From an uncultured Roseicyclus sp. (GTDB taxonomy: Bacteria > Pseudomonadota > Alphaproteobacteria > Rhodobacterales > Rhodobacteraceae), in the NCBI GenBank assembly GCA_947500415.1, contig CANMRT010000003.1, forward strand, positions 62,001 to 126,000: 64,000 nt of DNA, read 5' to 3'. Under the pieces are notes generated by a model. That model did no database searches, was not told the origin of the DNA, and was given only the letters and a program-made list of their open reading frames with translations. Shown here piece by piece: positions 1 through 8,162 of the stretch. Within the stretch, counting starts at the first letter, position 1. Each line of letters opens with the position of its first letter. The position numbers and the translations under genes were made by a program.

Positions 1-71
1 CAGCGCAGCGTGACCCCTTGCCATTGACCAGCGCTTCAGCCCAAATCACGCGAAACGCTCAAGGGACAGCC

Positions 72-848
72 ATGACCGACACACCCGTCATCGACATCCA
101 AGGTCTGCACAAAAGCTTCGGCGCGCTCGATGTCTTGAAAGGCGTCGACCTGACGGCACGGGCGGGCGACGTCGTCTCCCTCATCGGTTCCTCCGGTTCA
201 GGCAAATCCACGCTCCTGCGCTGTGCGAACCTTCTGGAAGATAGCCAGCAGGGCGAGATCTTCTTCGAAGGCGAGCCGGTCAAATGGAAAGGTGCGGGCC
301 ACGCGCGCCGCCCGGCAGACGCCGAACAAGTCCGCCGCATCCGCACGAACCTGTCGATGGTGTTTCAGCAATTCAACCTCTGGGCGCACCTTACGATCCT
401 GCAAAACGTGATGGAAGCACCCGTCACCGTCCTGGGTGAGGACAAGGCCGAGGTCGAAGATCGCGCCCGCGCCCTGCTCGACAAGGTCGGCATCGGTGCG
501 AAATGCGATGCCTGGCCCTCGGAGCTGTCAGGTGGCCAGCAACAACGCGCCGCGATCGCGCGCGCGCTCTGCATGCAGCCCCGTGCGCTTCTGTTCGATG
601 AGCCAACCTCCGCGCTGGACCCTGAACTGGAGCAAGAGGTTATCCGCGTGATCCGCGGCCTCGCCGAGGAAGGTCGTACCATGATCCTTGTCACCCACGA
701 CATGCGTATGGCTCGCGACCTCAGCAGTCACGTCGTGTTCCTGCATCAAGGCCTGATCGAGGAACAAGGCGCGCCCTCAGCCCTTTTCGGCAACAATGCC
801 TCGTCCGAGCGCTTGCGGCAGTTCCTCAGCCATTCTGATGCGGCCTAA
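72..848 (+). CDS. ABC transporter ATP-binding protein, polar amino acid type
   Basis: The 258-residue protein is the ATPase of a PAAT-family importer (HisP/GlnQ-like) that powers uptake of an amino acid or related cationic nitrogen compound through the permeases at 3510-5212. It shows a Walker A (GSSGSGKST), Q-loop (FQQFNLW), signature LSGGQQQR, Walker B (LLFDEPTSALD) and H-loop (VTHD) in normal order. ATG at 72 follows an AAGGGA ribosome site; an upstream in-frame ATG at 18 has none. Its end overlaps the next gene by 11 bp, so the transporter genes are likely one transcript. The family is certain; the substrate is not. Confidence 0.93.
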   Translation: MTDTPVIDIQGLHKSFGALDVLKGVDLTARAGDVVSLIGSSGSGKSTLLRCANLLEDSQQGEIFFEGEPVKWKGAGHARRPADAEQVRRIRTNLSMVFQQFNLWAHLTILQNVMEAPVTVLGEDKAEVEDRARALLDKVGIGAKCDAWPSELSGGQQQRAAIARALCMQPRALLFDEPTSALDPELEQEVIRVIRGLAEEGRTMILVTHDMRMARDLSSHVVFLHQGLIEEQGAPSALFGNNASSERLRQFLSHSDAA

Positions 849-1596
849 CGCGCTCATACTTCTGACCATCCTAGCGGCAACTCCGCTTGCTGCCGAAGAC
901 ATCACAATCGGCACGGCCTTCCCCTATGCGCCCTACGTCACGCGCGATGCCAACGGCGCGCCGATTGGGGCCGAGCCCGACATTCTTGCCGCCATCTGCA
1001 CCCGCGCCGGTTGGACCTGCACATGGGTGGAGTTGCCTTTCGATGACCTGATCCCCGCTCTGCAAGCGGGCCGCATCGACATCGCGGCGAATGGTCTTGG
1101 GCACACGCCAGAACGCGCCGCATTGGTTCACATGGCCTGCCCCTACCACCCACACATGGACAGCCCACCGGAAGGCACGTTCTATGTCACTGATCCAAAC
1201 CATAATCCGTTCAACGGTCCCATCGGGGTCACTGGCGGCTCAATCTACGAGACGGCTTTGGCGCGCGAGGGCCATCTGACAGTCCCGTTCGAACATGAAG
1301 GTTTAGCACTTCAGGCGCTACACGACGGTCTTGTCCCGGCGCATTTTGGAAGCGACTACTATGCTGAACAGACCGGCGCTGCGGTCGGCCTGACCGAGGC
1401 CGGTACAATGCCGACGGGCAGCATCGGCTTCGCCTTTGCGATTACGCCGACCAATCCGGACCTCATCGAGGCCTTCGAACAGACGCAAGCAGACCTGTCG
1501 CGCAGCGGCAGCCTCGCCGCTTTCTCTGATGAGTACTTCGGAGAGAGCCATCCAGACGCAATATCGCTCTGTGATCGTGTGATCCCGCTCAGCTAA
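838..1596 (+). CDS. Periplasmic substrate-binding protein of amino-acid ABC transporter (first of two)
   Basis: A 252-residue SBP_bac_3-type protein with a cleavable signal peptide of about 19 residues ending near PLAAED, followed by the bilobed periplasmic binding fold (IGTAFPYAPY at the start, PEPDILAAIC-like first lobe, GGSIYETALA hinge region). It should capture the ligand in the periplasm and deliver it to the membrane permeases. The ATG at 838 overlaps the ATPase stop by 11 bp, showing translational coupling. It is only distantly similar to the second binding protein at 1706, so the two may have different ligands. Confidence 0.88.
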   Translation: MRPNALILLTILAATPLAAEDITIGTAFPYAPYVTRDANGAPIGAEPDILAAICTRAGWTCTWVELPFDDLIPALQAGRIDIAANGLGHTPERAALVHMACPYHPHMDSPPEGTFYVTDPNHNPFNGPIGVTGGSIYETALAREGHLTVPFEHEGLALQALHDGLVPAHFGSDYYAEQTGAAVGLTEAGTMPTGSIGFAFAITPTNPDLIEAFEQTQADLSRSGSLAAFSDEYFGESHPDAISLCDRVIPLS

Positions 1597-1705
1597 GGCG
1601 CCGTTGCCCCAATGGCACATCTTGCCCTCGCCCACGATTTCCCTATCAATCACCCCATAAAGAGCGTGTCCGCCAAACAGGACGCGTCGCAACATGGAGA
1701 GACTG

Positions 1706-2434
1706 ATGAAAAAGATCATCCTGACCACCACCGCCCTGGCCTTCACGGCTGGCATGGCTTTCGCCGACGGCCATTCCGTTGTGCGCATGGGCACCGAGGG
1801 CGCCTACCCTCCCTACAACTTCATCAATGACGACGGCGAAGTTGATGGTCTTGAGCGCGCCCTGGGCGATGAGCTTTGCGCCCGCGCCGAGCTGACCTGT
1901 GAGTGGGTCACGAACGAGTGGGATTCGATCATCCCCAACCTGACCTCCGGCAACTACGACACCATCATCGCTGGTATGAGCATCACCGATGAGCGTGACG
2001 AGGTCATCGACTTCACGCAGCCCTACATCCCGCCTGCCGCCTCGCTCTTCATGGGTATGGACGAAGGGCTTGAGATGGACGGCGCCACGATCGCGGCCCA
2101 GACTGGCACCATTCAGGCGGGCTACCTGGCGGAGCAGGAAGGCGTGACGCTGATTGAATTCGCCACGCCCGACGAAACTGTCGCCGCCGTGCGCAACGGC
2201 GAGGCCGATGCGGTTTTCGCCGACAACGACTTCCTGACGCAGATCGCCGATGAAGATGCCGACCTGTCGATCATCCTTGAGCCGGTCCCACTTGGCGGTG
2301 GCGTCGGCATGGGCCTGCGCGAAGGTGATGAGCTGATCGCAGCCTTCGACGCGGCGATCACGTCGATGAAAGAAGATGGCACGCTGAACGCGCTGCTGAT
2401 CGAATGGTTCGGCGAAGACACCCAGACCTGGTAA
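1706..2434 (+). CDS. Periplasmic substrate-binding protein of amino-acid ABC transporter (second of two)
   Basis: A 242-residue SBP_bac_3 protein with a signal peptide (MKKIILTTTALAF start, cleavage near AFADG) and the usual opening motif VRMGTEGAYPPYNF, the pattern of the lysine/arginine/ornithine/histidine and opine-binding group. GMSITDERDEVIDFTQPY is the conserved central motif of this family. ATG 1706 is preferred over ATG 1694 because GGAGAG lies just upstream of it. A 109 bp gap separates it from the first binding protein. Its stop abuts the GTG of the next gene. The acidic mature protein fits a cationic ligand, but that is inference. Confidence 0.92.
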   Translation: MKKIILTTTALAFTAGMAFADGHSVVRMGTEGAYPPYNFINDDGEVDGLERALGDELCARAELTCEWVTNEWDSIIPNLTSGNYDTIIAGMSITDERDEVIDFTQPYIPPAASLFMGMDEGLEMDGATIAAQTGTIQAGYLAEQEGVTLIEFATPDETVAAVRNGEADAVFADNDFLTQIADEDADLSIILEPVPLGGGVGMGLREGDELIAAFDAAITSMKEDGTLNALLIEWFGEDTQTW

Positions 2435-2695
2435 GTGTCTGACACTGGAAACAATTGGAAGCGCGGGCTGCTGAAGGCATGGCTCGCGCTTTCGCTTTTG
2501 TGGGCCTTAGGTTTCGCATTCTACATCGTTGTTCTCGCGGATGATTTCATCGGCGGAAGCCAATATGAAGCCCTCTACATCGGCATAGCACTCCTTTACA
2601 TTTTGCCGTTCGGCATCATCCCACCCACGCTTGTTTTGCTGGTCGGTTGGATCGTGATCTCAATCGTGGAACGGCTTGGGCGGAACCGTCGATGA
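2435..2695 (+). CDS. Small two-helix membrane protein of unknown function
   Basis: An 86-residue protein starting at a GTG that directly follows the stop of the upstream binding protein. It has two hydrophobic stretches (about residues 15-37 and 46-76) with basic ends (RLGRNRR at the C terminus). No family was recognised. It shares a 4 bp ATGA overlap with the following hydrolase, so it is translated as part of the transporter operon. It may be a small accessory membrane subunit, but nothing in the sequence shows this. Confidence 0.6.
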   Translation: MSDTGNNWKRGLLKAWLALSLLWALGFAFYIVVLADDFIGGSQYEALYIGIALLYILPFGIIPPTLVLLVGWIVISIVERLGRNRR

Positions 2696-3510
2696 CCCAC
2701 AGGCCCCCCGACCGTTTCAACACCTCCGCCGGCACCGTCGCCGCAACCCGCATCGGCTCGGGCCCGCCGCTTGTGCTGGCCCACGGTTGGCCGTGGTCGT
2801 CTCACAGTTGGTCACGCGTCGTCCCGCACCTCAGCCAGCATTTCACGTGTCACCTCTACGATATGCCGGGGTTCGGCCAGTCCGACAAAACCGGCTCAAG
2901 GCCGATGTCGCTTGACACGCAAGGCGAAGTCTTTGGCGAGATGCTGAACCATTGGAACCTCAAGGAACCCGCCGTCATCGCCCACGATTTCGGCGGTGCG
3001 GTCACTTTGCGTGCCCATATCCTTCACGGGCGACGGTATTCTGCGTGGGTTTTGATGAACGTCGTCGCCATGCGCCCATGGGGTTCGGGCTTTTTCGACC
3101 ATGTGGGCCGTCACACAGACGCATTTCTCGGCGTCCCGCCCCATATCCACGAAGCCATCGTCCGCGCCTATATCCATGGCGCCCTCATCCGCGACCTCCC
3201 CTCTGAGGACATCGAAGCGCTCGTCACCCCGTGGCTTGGACCCGAGGGGCAGGCCGCCTTCTACGCTCAATTCGCCCTCGCCGACGAACGCTTCACGGCA
3301 GACGTCGAAAACGGCTTCGCGTGTCTTGATCCCAAACCCGCAATCCTTTGGGGTGCCGACGACCCATGGATCCCGCTGGACCGTGGCCACGCATTGGCGG
3401 AACTGGTGGGTGTGCCGTTGACAGAACTGGCAGGATTGGGCCACCTGCCTCAACTCGAAGATCCGACCCGGGTCGCCACAGCACTTCTGTCTGCCCTCAA
3501 GGCCCATTGA
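2692..3510 (+). CDS. Alpha/beta hydrolase, haloalkane dehalogenase/epoxide hydrolase-like
   Basis: The 272-residue protein has the alpha/beta-hydrolase fold: oxyanion motif HGWPWSSHSW (about 31-40), nucleophile elbow HDFGG with Asp99 as nucleophile, acidic residue in GADDPW (223/224) and catalytic His251 in GLGHLP. An Asp nucleophile fits the dehalogenase/epoxide hydrolase/fluoroacetate dehalogenase branch rather than Ser esterases. It lies inside the transporter operon, overlapping the small membrane gene by 4 bp and the permease by 1 bp. That places it with uptake of a nitrogen compound, but its substrate is unknown. Confidence 0.85.
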   Translation: MTHRPPDRFNTSAGTVAATRIGSGPPLVLAHGWPWSSHSWSRVVPHLSQHFTCHLYDMPGFGQSDKTGSRPMSLDTQGEVFGEMLNHWNLKEPAVIAHDFGGAVTLRAHILHGRRYSAWVLMNVVAMRPWGSGFFDHVGRHTDAFLGVPPHIHEAIVRAYIHGALIRDLPSEDIEALVTPWLGPEGQAAFYAQFALADERFTADVENGFACLDPKPAILWGADDPWIPLDRGHALAELVGVPLTELAGLGHLPQLEDPTRVATALLSALKAH

Positions 3511-4376
3511 TGTTCAGCTTCTGCGAAGACCCTTCCACGTTAGAAACCTTCCGATGGTTCGCCTGCTATCTGACGAACGGCGTCCACATGCTGTTCTATC
3601 AGAGCTTCCTCGTGGTCTTTGCCCTACTCGCGGTGGCAGCCCCGCTTGCTTTGACCTTCGGATTTCTCGCGGCCACGGCCTCCCGCTCGCGGATTGCACC
3701 TGCGCGCTGGGTCGGGAAAGGCTACACTTCCATGGTGCGCGGTATCCCCGACATCGTGTTCTTCCTGTTCTTCGTCCTCGTTCTGGACCAGGGCATCGAA
3801 TACATCCGGCACCTCATCACCTGCCCCGATTGGGATGAGCCAATCCGCCAAGGCGCGAACTTCCTTGTTTGCGATCAGGCGCGCACTCCGCAGGGCAACG
3901 CGCCGCAATGGATCCACGAGACCTACAATTTCGCGCTCGCCGTCTTCACCTATGCCATTGTTTTCGGGGCCTTCTGCGGCAACGTCCTCTATGGCGCCAT
4001 GAACGCCGTGCCCCGCCCGCAGATGGAGACGGCCGCAGCCTATGGCATGTCAGGGCGGCAGATATTCTGGCGCGTTTTGGTGCCGCAGATGTGGATCTAC
4101 GCGCTGCCGGGGCTCAGCAACATCTGGATGATCCTTATCAAAGCCACGCCGCTTCTGTTCCTGCTTGGCATTGAAGATATCGTCTATTGGGCGCGCGAAA
4201 TCGGCGGCTCGCGCAATTCGCGCTTTGCCTATCCGCACCCCGACTGGCGCTTTTGGTACTTCCTGGGCCTGCTGATCTTCTACCTCGGCTTCACGAAGGT
4301 CTCGGAAATTGTCCTGTCGCGCCTGACCCGCCGCTTGTCACGCGGACAAGCCTCTGCCGCGGGGGCCGCAGCATGA
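3510..4376 (+). CDS. ABC transporter permease, HisM/HisQ type (first)
   Basis: A 288-residue inner-membrane permease of the polar amino acid ABC family with about five hydrophobic helices. The cytoplasmic EAA loop that docks to the ATPase is visible around residues 174-195 (ETAAAYGMSGRQIFWRV). The start ATG overlaps the TGA of the hydrolase (TGATG). It pairs with the permease at 4373 to make the heterodimeric channel for the binding proteins at 838 and 1706. A cysteine-containing extra segment between helices 2 and 3 (about residues 95-130) makes it longer than typical HisQ. Confidence 0.9.
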   Translation: MFSFCEDPSTLETFRWFACYLTNGVHMLFYQSFLVVFALLAVAAPLALTFGFLAATASRSRIAPARWVGKGYTSMVRGIPDIVFFLFFVLVLDQGIEYIRHLITCPDWDEPIRQGANFLVCDQARTPQGNAPQWIHETYNFALAVFTYAIVFGAFCGNVLYGAMNAVPRPQMETAAAYGMSGRQIFWRVLVPQMWIYALPGLSNIWMILIKATPLLFLLGIEDIVYWAREIGGSRNSRFAYPHPDWRFWYFLGLLIFYLGFTKVSEIVLSRLTRRLSRGQASAAGAAA

Positions 4377-5212
4377 CCTGTATTGAGGCGATCCAGGCGT
4401 ACGCCCTGCGCTCCATCGGGATCGGCGAACGCGCCTTGCCGCAAGGGGACATCACATTCTGCGAACAGGTCGTGCTGATTGGCTCCGGCATGATCTGGAA
4501 CGTCTACCTAGGCGCTTTGGCTCTGCTGTTCGGGTTCTTCTTCGCCGTCACATTGGCCATCGCCAAAGCCTCTAAATCGCCACTCACCCGCAAGCCGGCA
4601 CAATGGTTCATCTTCCTCTTCCGGGGCTCACCCCTCTTCATCCAGTTCTTCATGGCCTACGAGGCGTTCGTGATGCTGCCCCGCGTGGGCGTGGAATTCG
4701 AACTCTTCGGCATCGCGATTGAGGCTGAGACACGCTGGTTCGCGCGCGCCTGGCTTGGGGCCCTCATCGTTTTGTTCTGCAACACCTCCGCCTATGCTGC
4801 CGAGATCTTCTACGGCGCGCTCCGATCCGTTCCGCGCGGCGATCTGGAGGCGGCGGATGCATACGGGCTGTCCGGCTGGAAGAAATTCCGCCGCATCACC
4901 TTCCCAACAACCATGCGGCTTGCCTGGCCAGCCTACACAAACGAGGCAATCTTTCTGTTCCAGTCCACGGCGCTGGTGTTCTTCAGCTCCTTCCCCGCAT
5001 TCCAGCAGCGCGGCGACGCGCTCTACTACGCGTCCTACTTTGCCGAACGCACGTTCAACCCTTTCGTGCCCTACCCTATCGTTGGCGTCTATTTCGTACT
5101 GCTGACGCTCTGCATCATCACGCTTTTCGGCGCGATCAACCGTCGCCTGAACCGCCACCTGCCTTCTGACCGGCGTCCAAAGCTACGCATTCGCCCGAAC
5201 CTGATCCGCTGA
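4373..5212 (+). CDS. ABC transporter permease, HisM/HisQ type (second)
   Basis: A 279-residue permease partner of the preceding gene, with a 4 bp ATGA overlap. The EAA loop is EAADAYGLSGWKKFRRI, about 40% from the C-terminal end, and the FRGSPLFIQFF motif typical of this family precedes it. The N terminus carries a soluble-looking segment of about 30 residues before the first helix. This is the last transporter gene; a stem-loop at 5238-5271 follows. Confidence 0.9.
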   Translation: MTCIEAIQAYALRSIGIGERALPQGDITFCEQVVLIGSGMIWNVYLGALALLFGFFFAVTLAIAKASKSPLTRKPAQWFIFLFRGSPLFIQFFMAYEAFVMLPRVGVEFELFGIAIEAETRWFARAWLGALIVLFCNTSAYAAEIFYGALRSVPRGDLEAADAYGLSGWKKFRRITFPTTMRLAWPAYTNEAIFLFQSTALVFFSSFPAFQQRGDALYYASYFAERTFNPFVPYPIVGVYFVLLTLCIITLFGAINRRLNRHLPSDRRPKLRIRPNLIR

Positions 5213-5237
5213 TCTAAGGCCACGGAGCGGAGGTTTT

Positions 5238-5271
5238 CCTTAGGCGCGCGCGACGGGCAATCGCGCTAAGG
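5238..5271. other. Stem-loop between transporter operon and next gene
   Basis: CCTTAG pairs with CTAAGG around an inner CGCG/CGCG pairing, 25 bp after the last permease stop. No T-run follows on the + strand, so it is a weak terminator candidate; it could instead protect the 3' end of the transporter mRNA. Confidence 0.4.
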
Positions 5272-5311
5272 TGCACTCCTTTCCTAAAGCAATTCATTTC
5301 GGAGATTTCCC

Positions 5312-5926
5312 ATGAAGATCTTCACGATTGTGGCCGTATTTTTGGCCACCACGACCCTTGTACAAGCGGATCAGGCCCCACCAAATTTCATCAGCCCGAA
5401 CGCGCCGAACTACTTCGATTTCTCGTTCACGTTCGTCAATGTCGGGAACGACAACGCAACAGTTACCGGTGTCGTACGCGGGTTGCGCCGAAACGGTACC
5501 TCAGCTGCCTATAGTGTGGAGATCACTGATACGACCGGCAACTACGGGGTTGGCCAATATGTCGGTTCGCCCATTCAAAACGAATGGACGCTTGTGAACG
5601 GCGGCATCGAAGACATCTCGTTCATTTCGTTTGGCGCGGGCAACAGCGCGCCAGCCGTCACGGATCATTCCCTGATCATTCGAAGCGATGTCGGTCCACT
5701 TGAGCCCTATGGCGCAGGTCTTTCCTCAGCTCCAAACGGAGCCGGCATTCCATCTGACATGGCCACATCTCTGACGTTCGAGGTCATTCGCGGGTACGAA
5801 TACCTTCCGCCGAACTTCGGCATCGCGGTGCCGTCAGGTGCATCGAACCTGACTGGAAACGGCGGGTCCATCGTCGCCCCTGCGTTAGACTTGCAGTTGG
5901 ATCGACCGCGGTTGCCGTTGCAGTAG
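5312..5926 (+). CDS. Secreted hypothetical protein
   Basis: A 204-residue protein with a clear signal peptide (MKIFTIVAVFLATTTLVQA) and a GGAG ribosome site. The mature part is rich in small polar residues and beta-type pattern (FDFSFTFVNVGNDNATVTGVVRG). It looks like a secreted or PEP-CTERM-like beta-sandwich protein but lacks a C-terminal sorting helix. I do not recognise a family. It separates the transporter genes from the ligase genes and may be unrelated to them. Confidence 0.7.
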   Translation: MKIFTIVAVFLATTTLVQADQAPPNFISPNAPNYFDFSFTFVNVGNDNATVTGVVRGLRRNGTSAAYSVEITDTTGNYGVGQYVGSPIQNEWTLVNGGIEDISFISFGAGNSAPAVTDHSLIIRSDVGPLEPYGAGLSSAPNGAGIPSDMATSLTFEVIRGYEYLPPNFGIAVPSGASNLTGNGGSIVAPALDLQLDRPRLPLQ

Positions 5927-6004
5927 GACCGCGCTGCAGCGCATGCGGATTTTCGCGCGATTGCGTAGCTTTACCCGGGAAGGCAATGCCCATAGCGTCG
6001 GCGC

Positions 6005-7339
6005 ATGAGCGATTTCCTTCTCGAAAACCCGCAGATCAAATCGATCCGCATGGTCGCCGCCGACCTGAACGGACAGGCACGTGGAAAGCGCATTGCGCGG
6101 CGTTTCGCAAGCAAAGCGCTGAGTGAGGGCACGCGGTTCCCCTACTCGGTGATGAACCTCGATATCTGGGGCGAGGACATTGATGACAGCCCGCTGGTGT
6201 TCGAGGCGGGTGATCCCGACGGCATCCTTAAGCCCACTGAACGGGGTTTCGTGCCCGTTCCATGGTTGGAAACGCCCACCGCGCTCCTGCCGATCTGGAT
6301 GTTCCACGAAGATGGCACGCCATTCGATGGCGACCCACGCCATGCGCTCGCCCGCGTGATCGACCGCTATAAGGCGCGCGGCCTGACGCCCGTGGTGGCG
6401 ACCGAGTTGGAATTCTACATCATCGACGACAGGGGTAAGGAACTCCGTGTGCCGCCCTCGCCGCGCTCCGGCATCCGCCGACAGCAGGCAGAAATCCTGG
6501 CACTACGCCAATTGGATGCTTTCGACGGCTTCCTGACCGCGCTGTACGACGCCTGCGAGGCAATGGACATCCCCGCCGACACGATGATTTCCGAGGCCGG
6601 GCCGGGCCAGTTCGAGATCAACTTCATGCACCAGCCCGACGCGATGAAAGCCGCCGATGATGCGTGGCTGTTCAAGATCCTGACACGCGGATTGGCCCGC
6701 AGCCACGGGTTCGCCGCCAGTTTCATGGCCAAGCCTTACCCCGACTATGCGGGCAACGGGTTACATACCCACTTCAGCGTCCTCGACGCTGAGGGGCGGA
6801 ACGTCTTCGATGACGGCACACCTGAAGGCTCCGCCACGTTGCGCCATTCAATTGCCGGGTGCCTCGCCGCCATGCCGGGCTCCATGCTGATCTTTGGCCC
6901 CCATGCGTCCAGCTACGACCGCTATGTGCCTGATGCCCACGCGCCTACCAAAGTGGCCTGGGCCTATGAAAACCGCACCACCGCCCTTCGCATCCCGTCC
7001 GGCCCCCATGCCGCGCGCCGGATCGAGCATCGCGTCGCGGGCGGCGACATCAATCCGTATCTCTTCCTCGCCGCCGTTCTGGGCGCGGCTCTGGACGGCA
7101 TCGAACGCGCAGACGACCCGCCCGCGCCGATCAAGGGCAGCGCCTATGCGCAGGACCTGCCTGAGCTGCCGACCACCTGGGAGGGCGCAATCGAGGCCTT
7201 CGACCAAAGCGCTGAAATCGCACGTATCTTCACCGAAGACCTGCGCGCCAATTTCCTCGCCACCAAGCGCCAGGAACTGCGTTACATGGCCGAGCTTTCG
7301 CCAGAAGAGCAGCAGGAACTCTATCTCGACACCGTCTAA
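6005..7339 (+). CDS. Glutamine-synthetase-family ligase (gamma-glutamyl-amine synthetase-like)
   Basis: A 444-residue protein of the glutamine synthetase fold, shorter than true GlnA and close to PuuA/GlnT-type enzymes that join glutamate to amines with ATP. The N-terminal beta-grasp domain is followed by the catalytic domain with metal ligands E134-x-E136 (VATELEFYII), the EAGPGQFEIN motif, HTHFSV, NRTTALRIPSG and RRIEHRVAGGDINPYL. All residues expected for activity appear present. No adenylylation tyrosine motif of GlnA is seen. It sits with a second copy and an amidotransferase, implying gamma-glutamylation of an imported amine (inference). Confidence 0.88.
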   Translation: MSDFLLENPQIKSIRMVAADLNGQARGKRIARRFASKALSEGTRFPYSVMNLDIWGEDIDDSPLVFEAGDPDGILKPTERGFVPVPWLETPTALLPIWMFHEDGTPFDGDPRHALARVIDRYKARGLTPVVATELEFYIIDDRGKELRVPPSPRSGIRRQQAEILALRQLDAFDGFLTALYDACEAMDIPADTMISEAGPGQFEINFMHQPDAMKAADDAWLFKILTRGLARSHGFAASFMAKPYPDYAGNGLHTHFSVLDAEGRNVFDDGTPEGSATLRHSIAGCLAAMPGSMLIFGPHASSYDRYVPDAHAPTKVAWAYENRTTALRIPSGPHAARRIEHRVAGGDINPYLFLAAVLGAALDGIERADDPPAPIKGSAYAQDLPELPTTWEGAIEAFDQSAEIARIFTEDLRANFLATKRQELRYMAELSPEEQQELYLDTV

Positions 7340-7340
7340 G

Positions 7341-7405
7341 ACGCCGCTCCTTCATCTTGGCCATACGACTCCGGGGGGCTTTGGGGGCTGGCCCCCAATC
7401 CTTCC
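7341..7405. repeat. Dispersed intergenic repeat, copy 1
   Basis: It runs from CGCTCCTTCATCTTGGCCAT through CTCCGGGGG to a perfect GGGGGCTGGCCCCC palindrome at 7383-7396. It matches the reverse complement of 16565-16634. It sits in the 124 bp gap between the first ligase and the amidotransferase; the palindrome could act as a weak terminator or mRNA-stabilising hairpin. Confidence 0.75.
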
Positions 7406-7463
7406 CTTGCCGCTCACGCTGCCGCCCCATACCTTCAAGTCAAATCAACAACGCGAGCCCCTC

Positions 7464-8162
7464 ATGCACCTCGGCATCCTGCAATGCGGTCACGTCCCCG
7501 ACGAAGTCGCTGCCAAAGACGGCCCCTACGCCCAGCTGTTCCATGACCTCTTCGCCCATCGCGGCTTCACGCAGACATTGTGGTCGGTGGTCGATATGGA
7601 GTTTCCCGATGGCCCCGAAGCGGCGGACGCCTGGCTTGTCACTGGCTCCAAACACGGCGCCTATGAAGATCACGCCTTCATTCCGCCGCTGGAAGACCTG
7701 ATCCGCGCGATCCGCGACAGTGGGCGGCCCATGGCCGGCTCCTGCTTTGGCCACCAGATCATTGCGCAGGCTCTCGGCGGCACGGTAGTGAAATTCGACG
7801 GCGGTTGGTCGGCAGGCCGCACGGATTACCGGCTGGGTAACACGAACCTAACCCTCAACGCGTGGCATCAAGATCAAGTCGTGGAACTGCCCGAAGGTGC
7901 GACCGTCCACGCAAGCTCGGACTTCTGCTCCAATGCGATCATGGCGATCGGCCCCAAGATCCTGACCGTGCAACCGCATCCTGAGTTTGAAGACAGCGTT
8001 GTGGAGACGCTGATCGAAACACGCGGCAAGGCCCTGCCCACGGAGATCACCTCTCGCGCCAAGGCCAATCTGGGCCACGCCAATGATAACCGCTTCATCG
8101 CCGACTGGCTGGCCGATGTGCTGGAGGGCGCCGACGCGACCGCGCCGCGGAGCAAACCATGA
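7464..8162 (+). CDS. Class I glutamine amidotransferase (GMP-synthase GATase-like)
   Basis: A 232-residue triad amidotransferase: nucleophile Cys94 in GSCFGHQ, His172 and Glu174 in QPHPE. It lacks any synthetase domain, so it is a stand-alone enzyme. In Puu-type pathways a class I GATase-fold enzyme (PuuD) cleaves gamma-glutamyl-GABA; this protein is closer in pattern to GMP synthase GATases, but its position between two gamma-glutamyl ligases suggests a comparable hydrolase or ammonia-donor role. ATG 7464; the stop overlaps the next ligase start by 4 bp (ATGA). Confidence 0.88.
   Translation: MHLGILQCGHVPDEVAAKDGPYAQLFHDLFAHRGFTQTLWSVVDMEFPDGPEAADAWLVTGSKHGAYEDHAFIPPLEDLIRAIRDSGRPMAGSCFGHQIIAQALGGTVVKFDGGWSAGRTDYRLGNTNLTLNAWHQDQVVELPEGATVHASSDFCSNAIMAIGPKILTVQPHPEFEDSVVETLIETRGKALPTEITSRAKANLGHANDNRFIADWLADVLEGADATAPRSKP

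Noticed and set aside
5238-5271. Strong intrinsic terminator
   Set aside because: The stem is good but no T-run follows in either direction, so it is listed only as a stem-loop.
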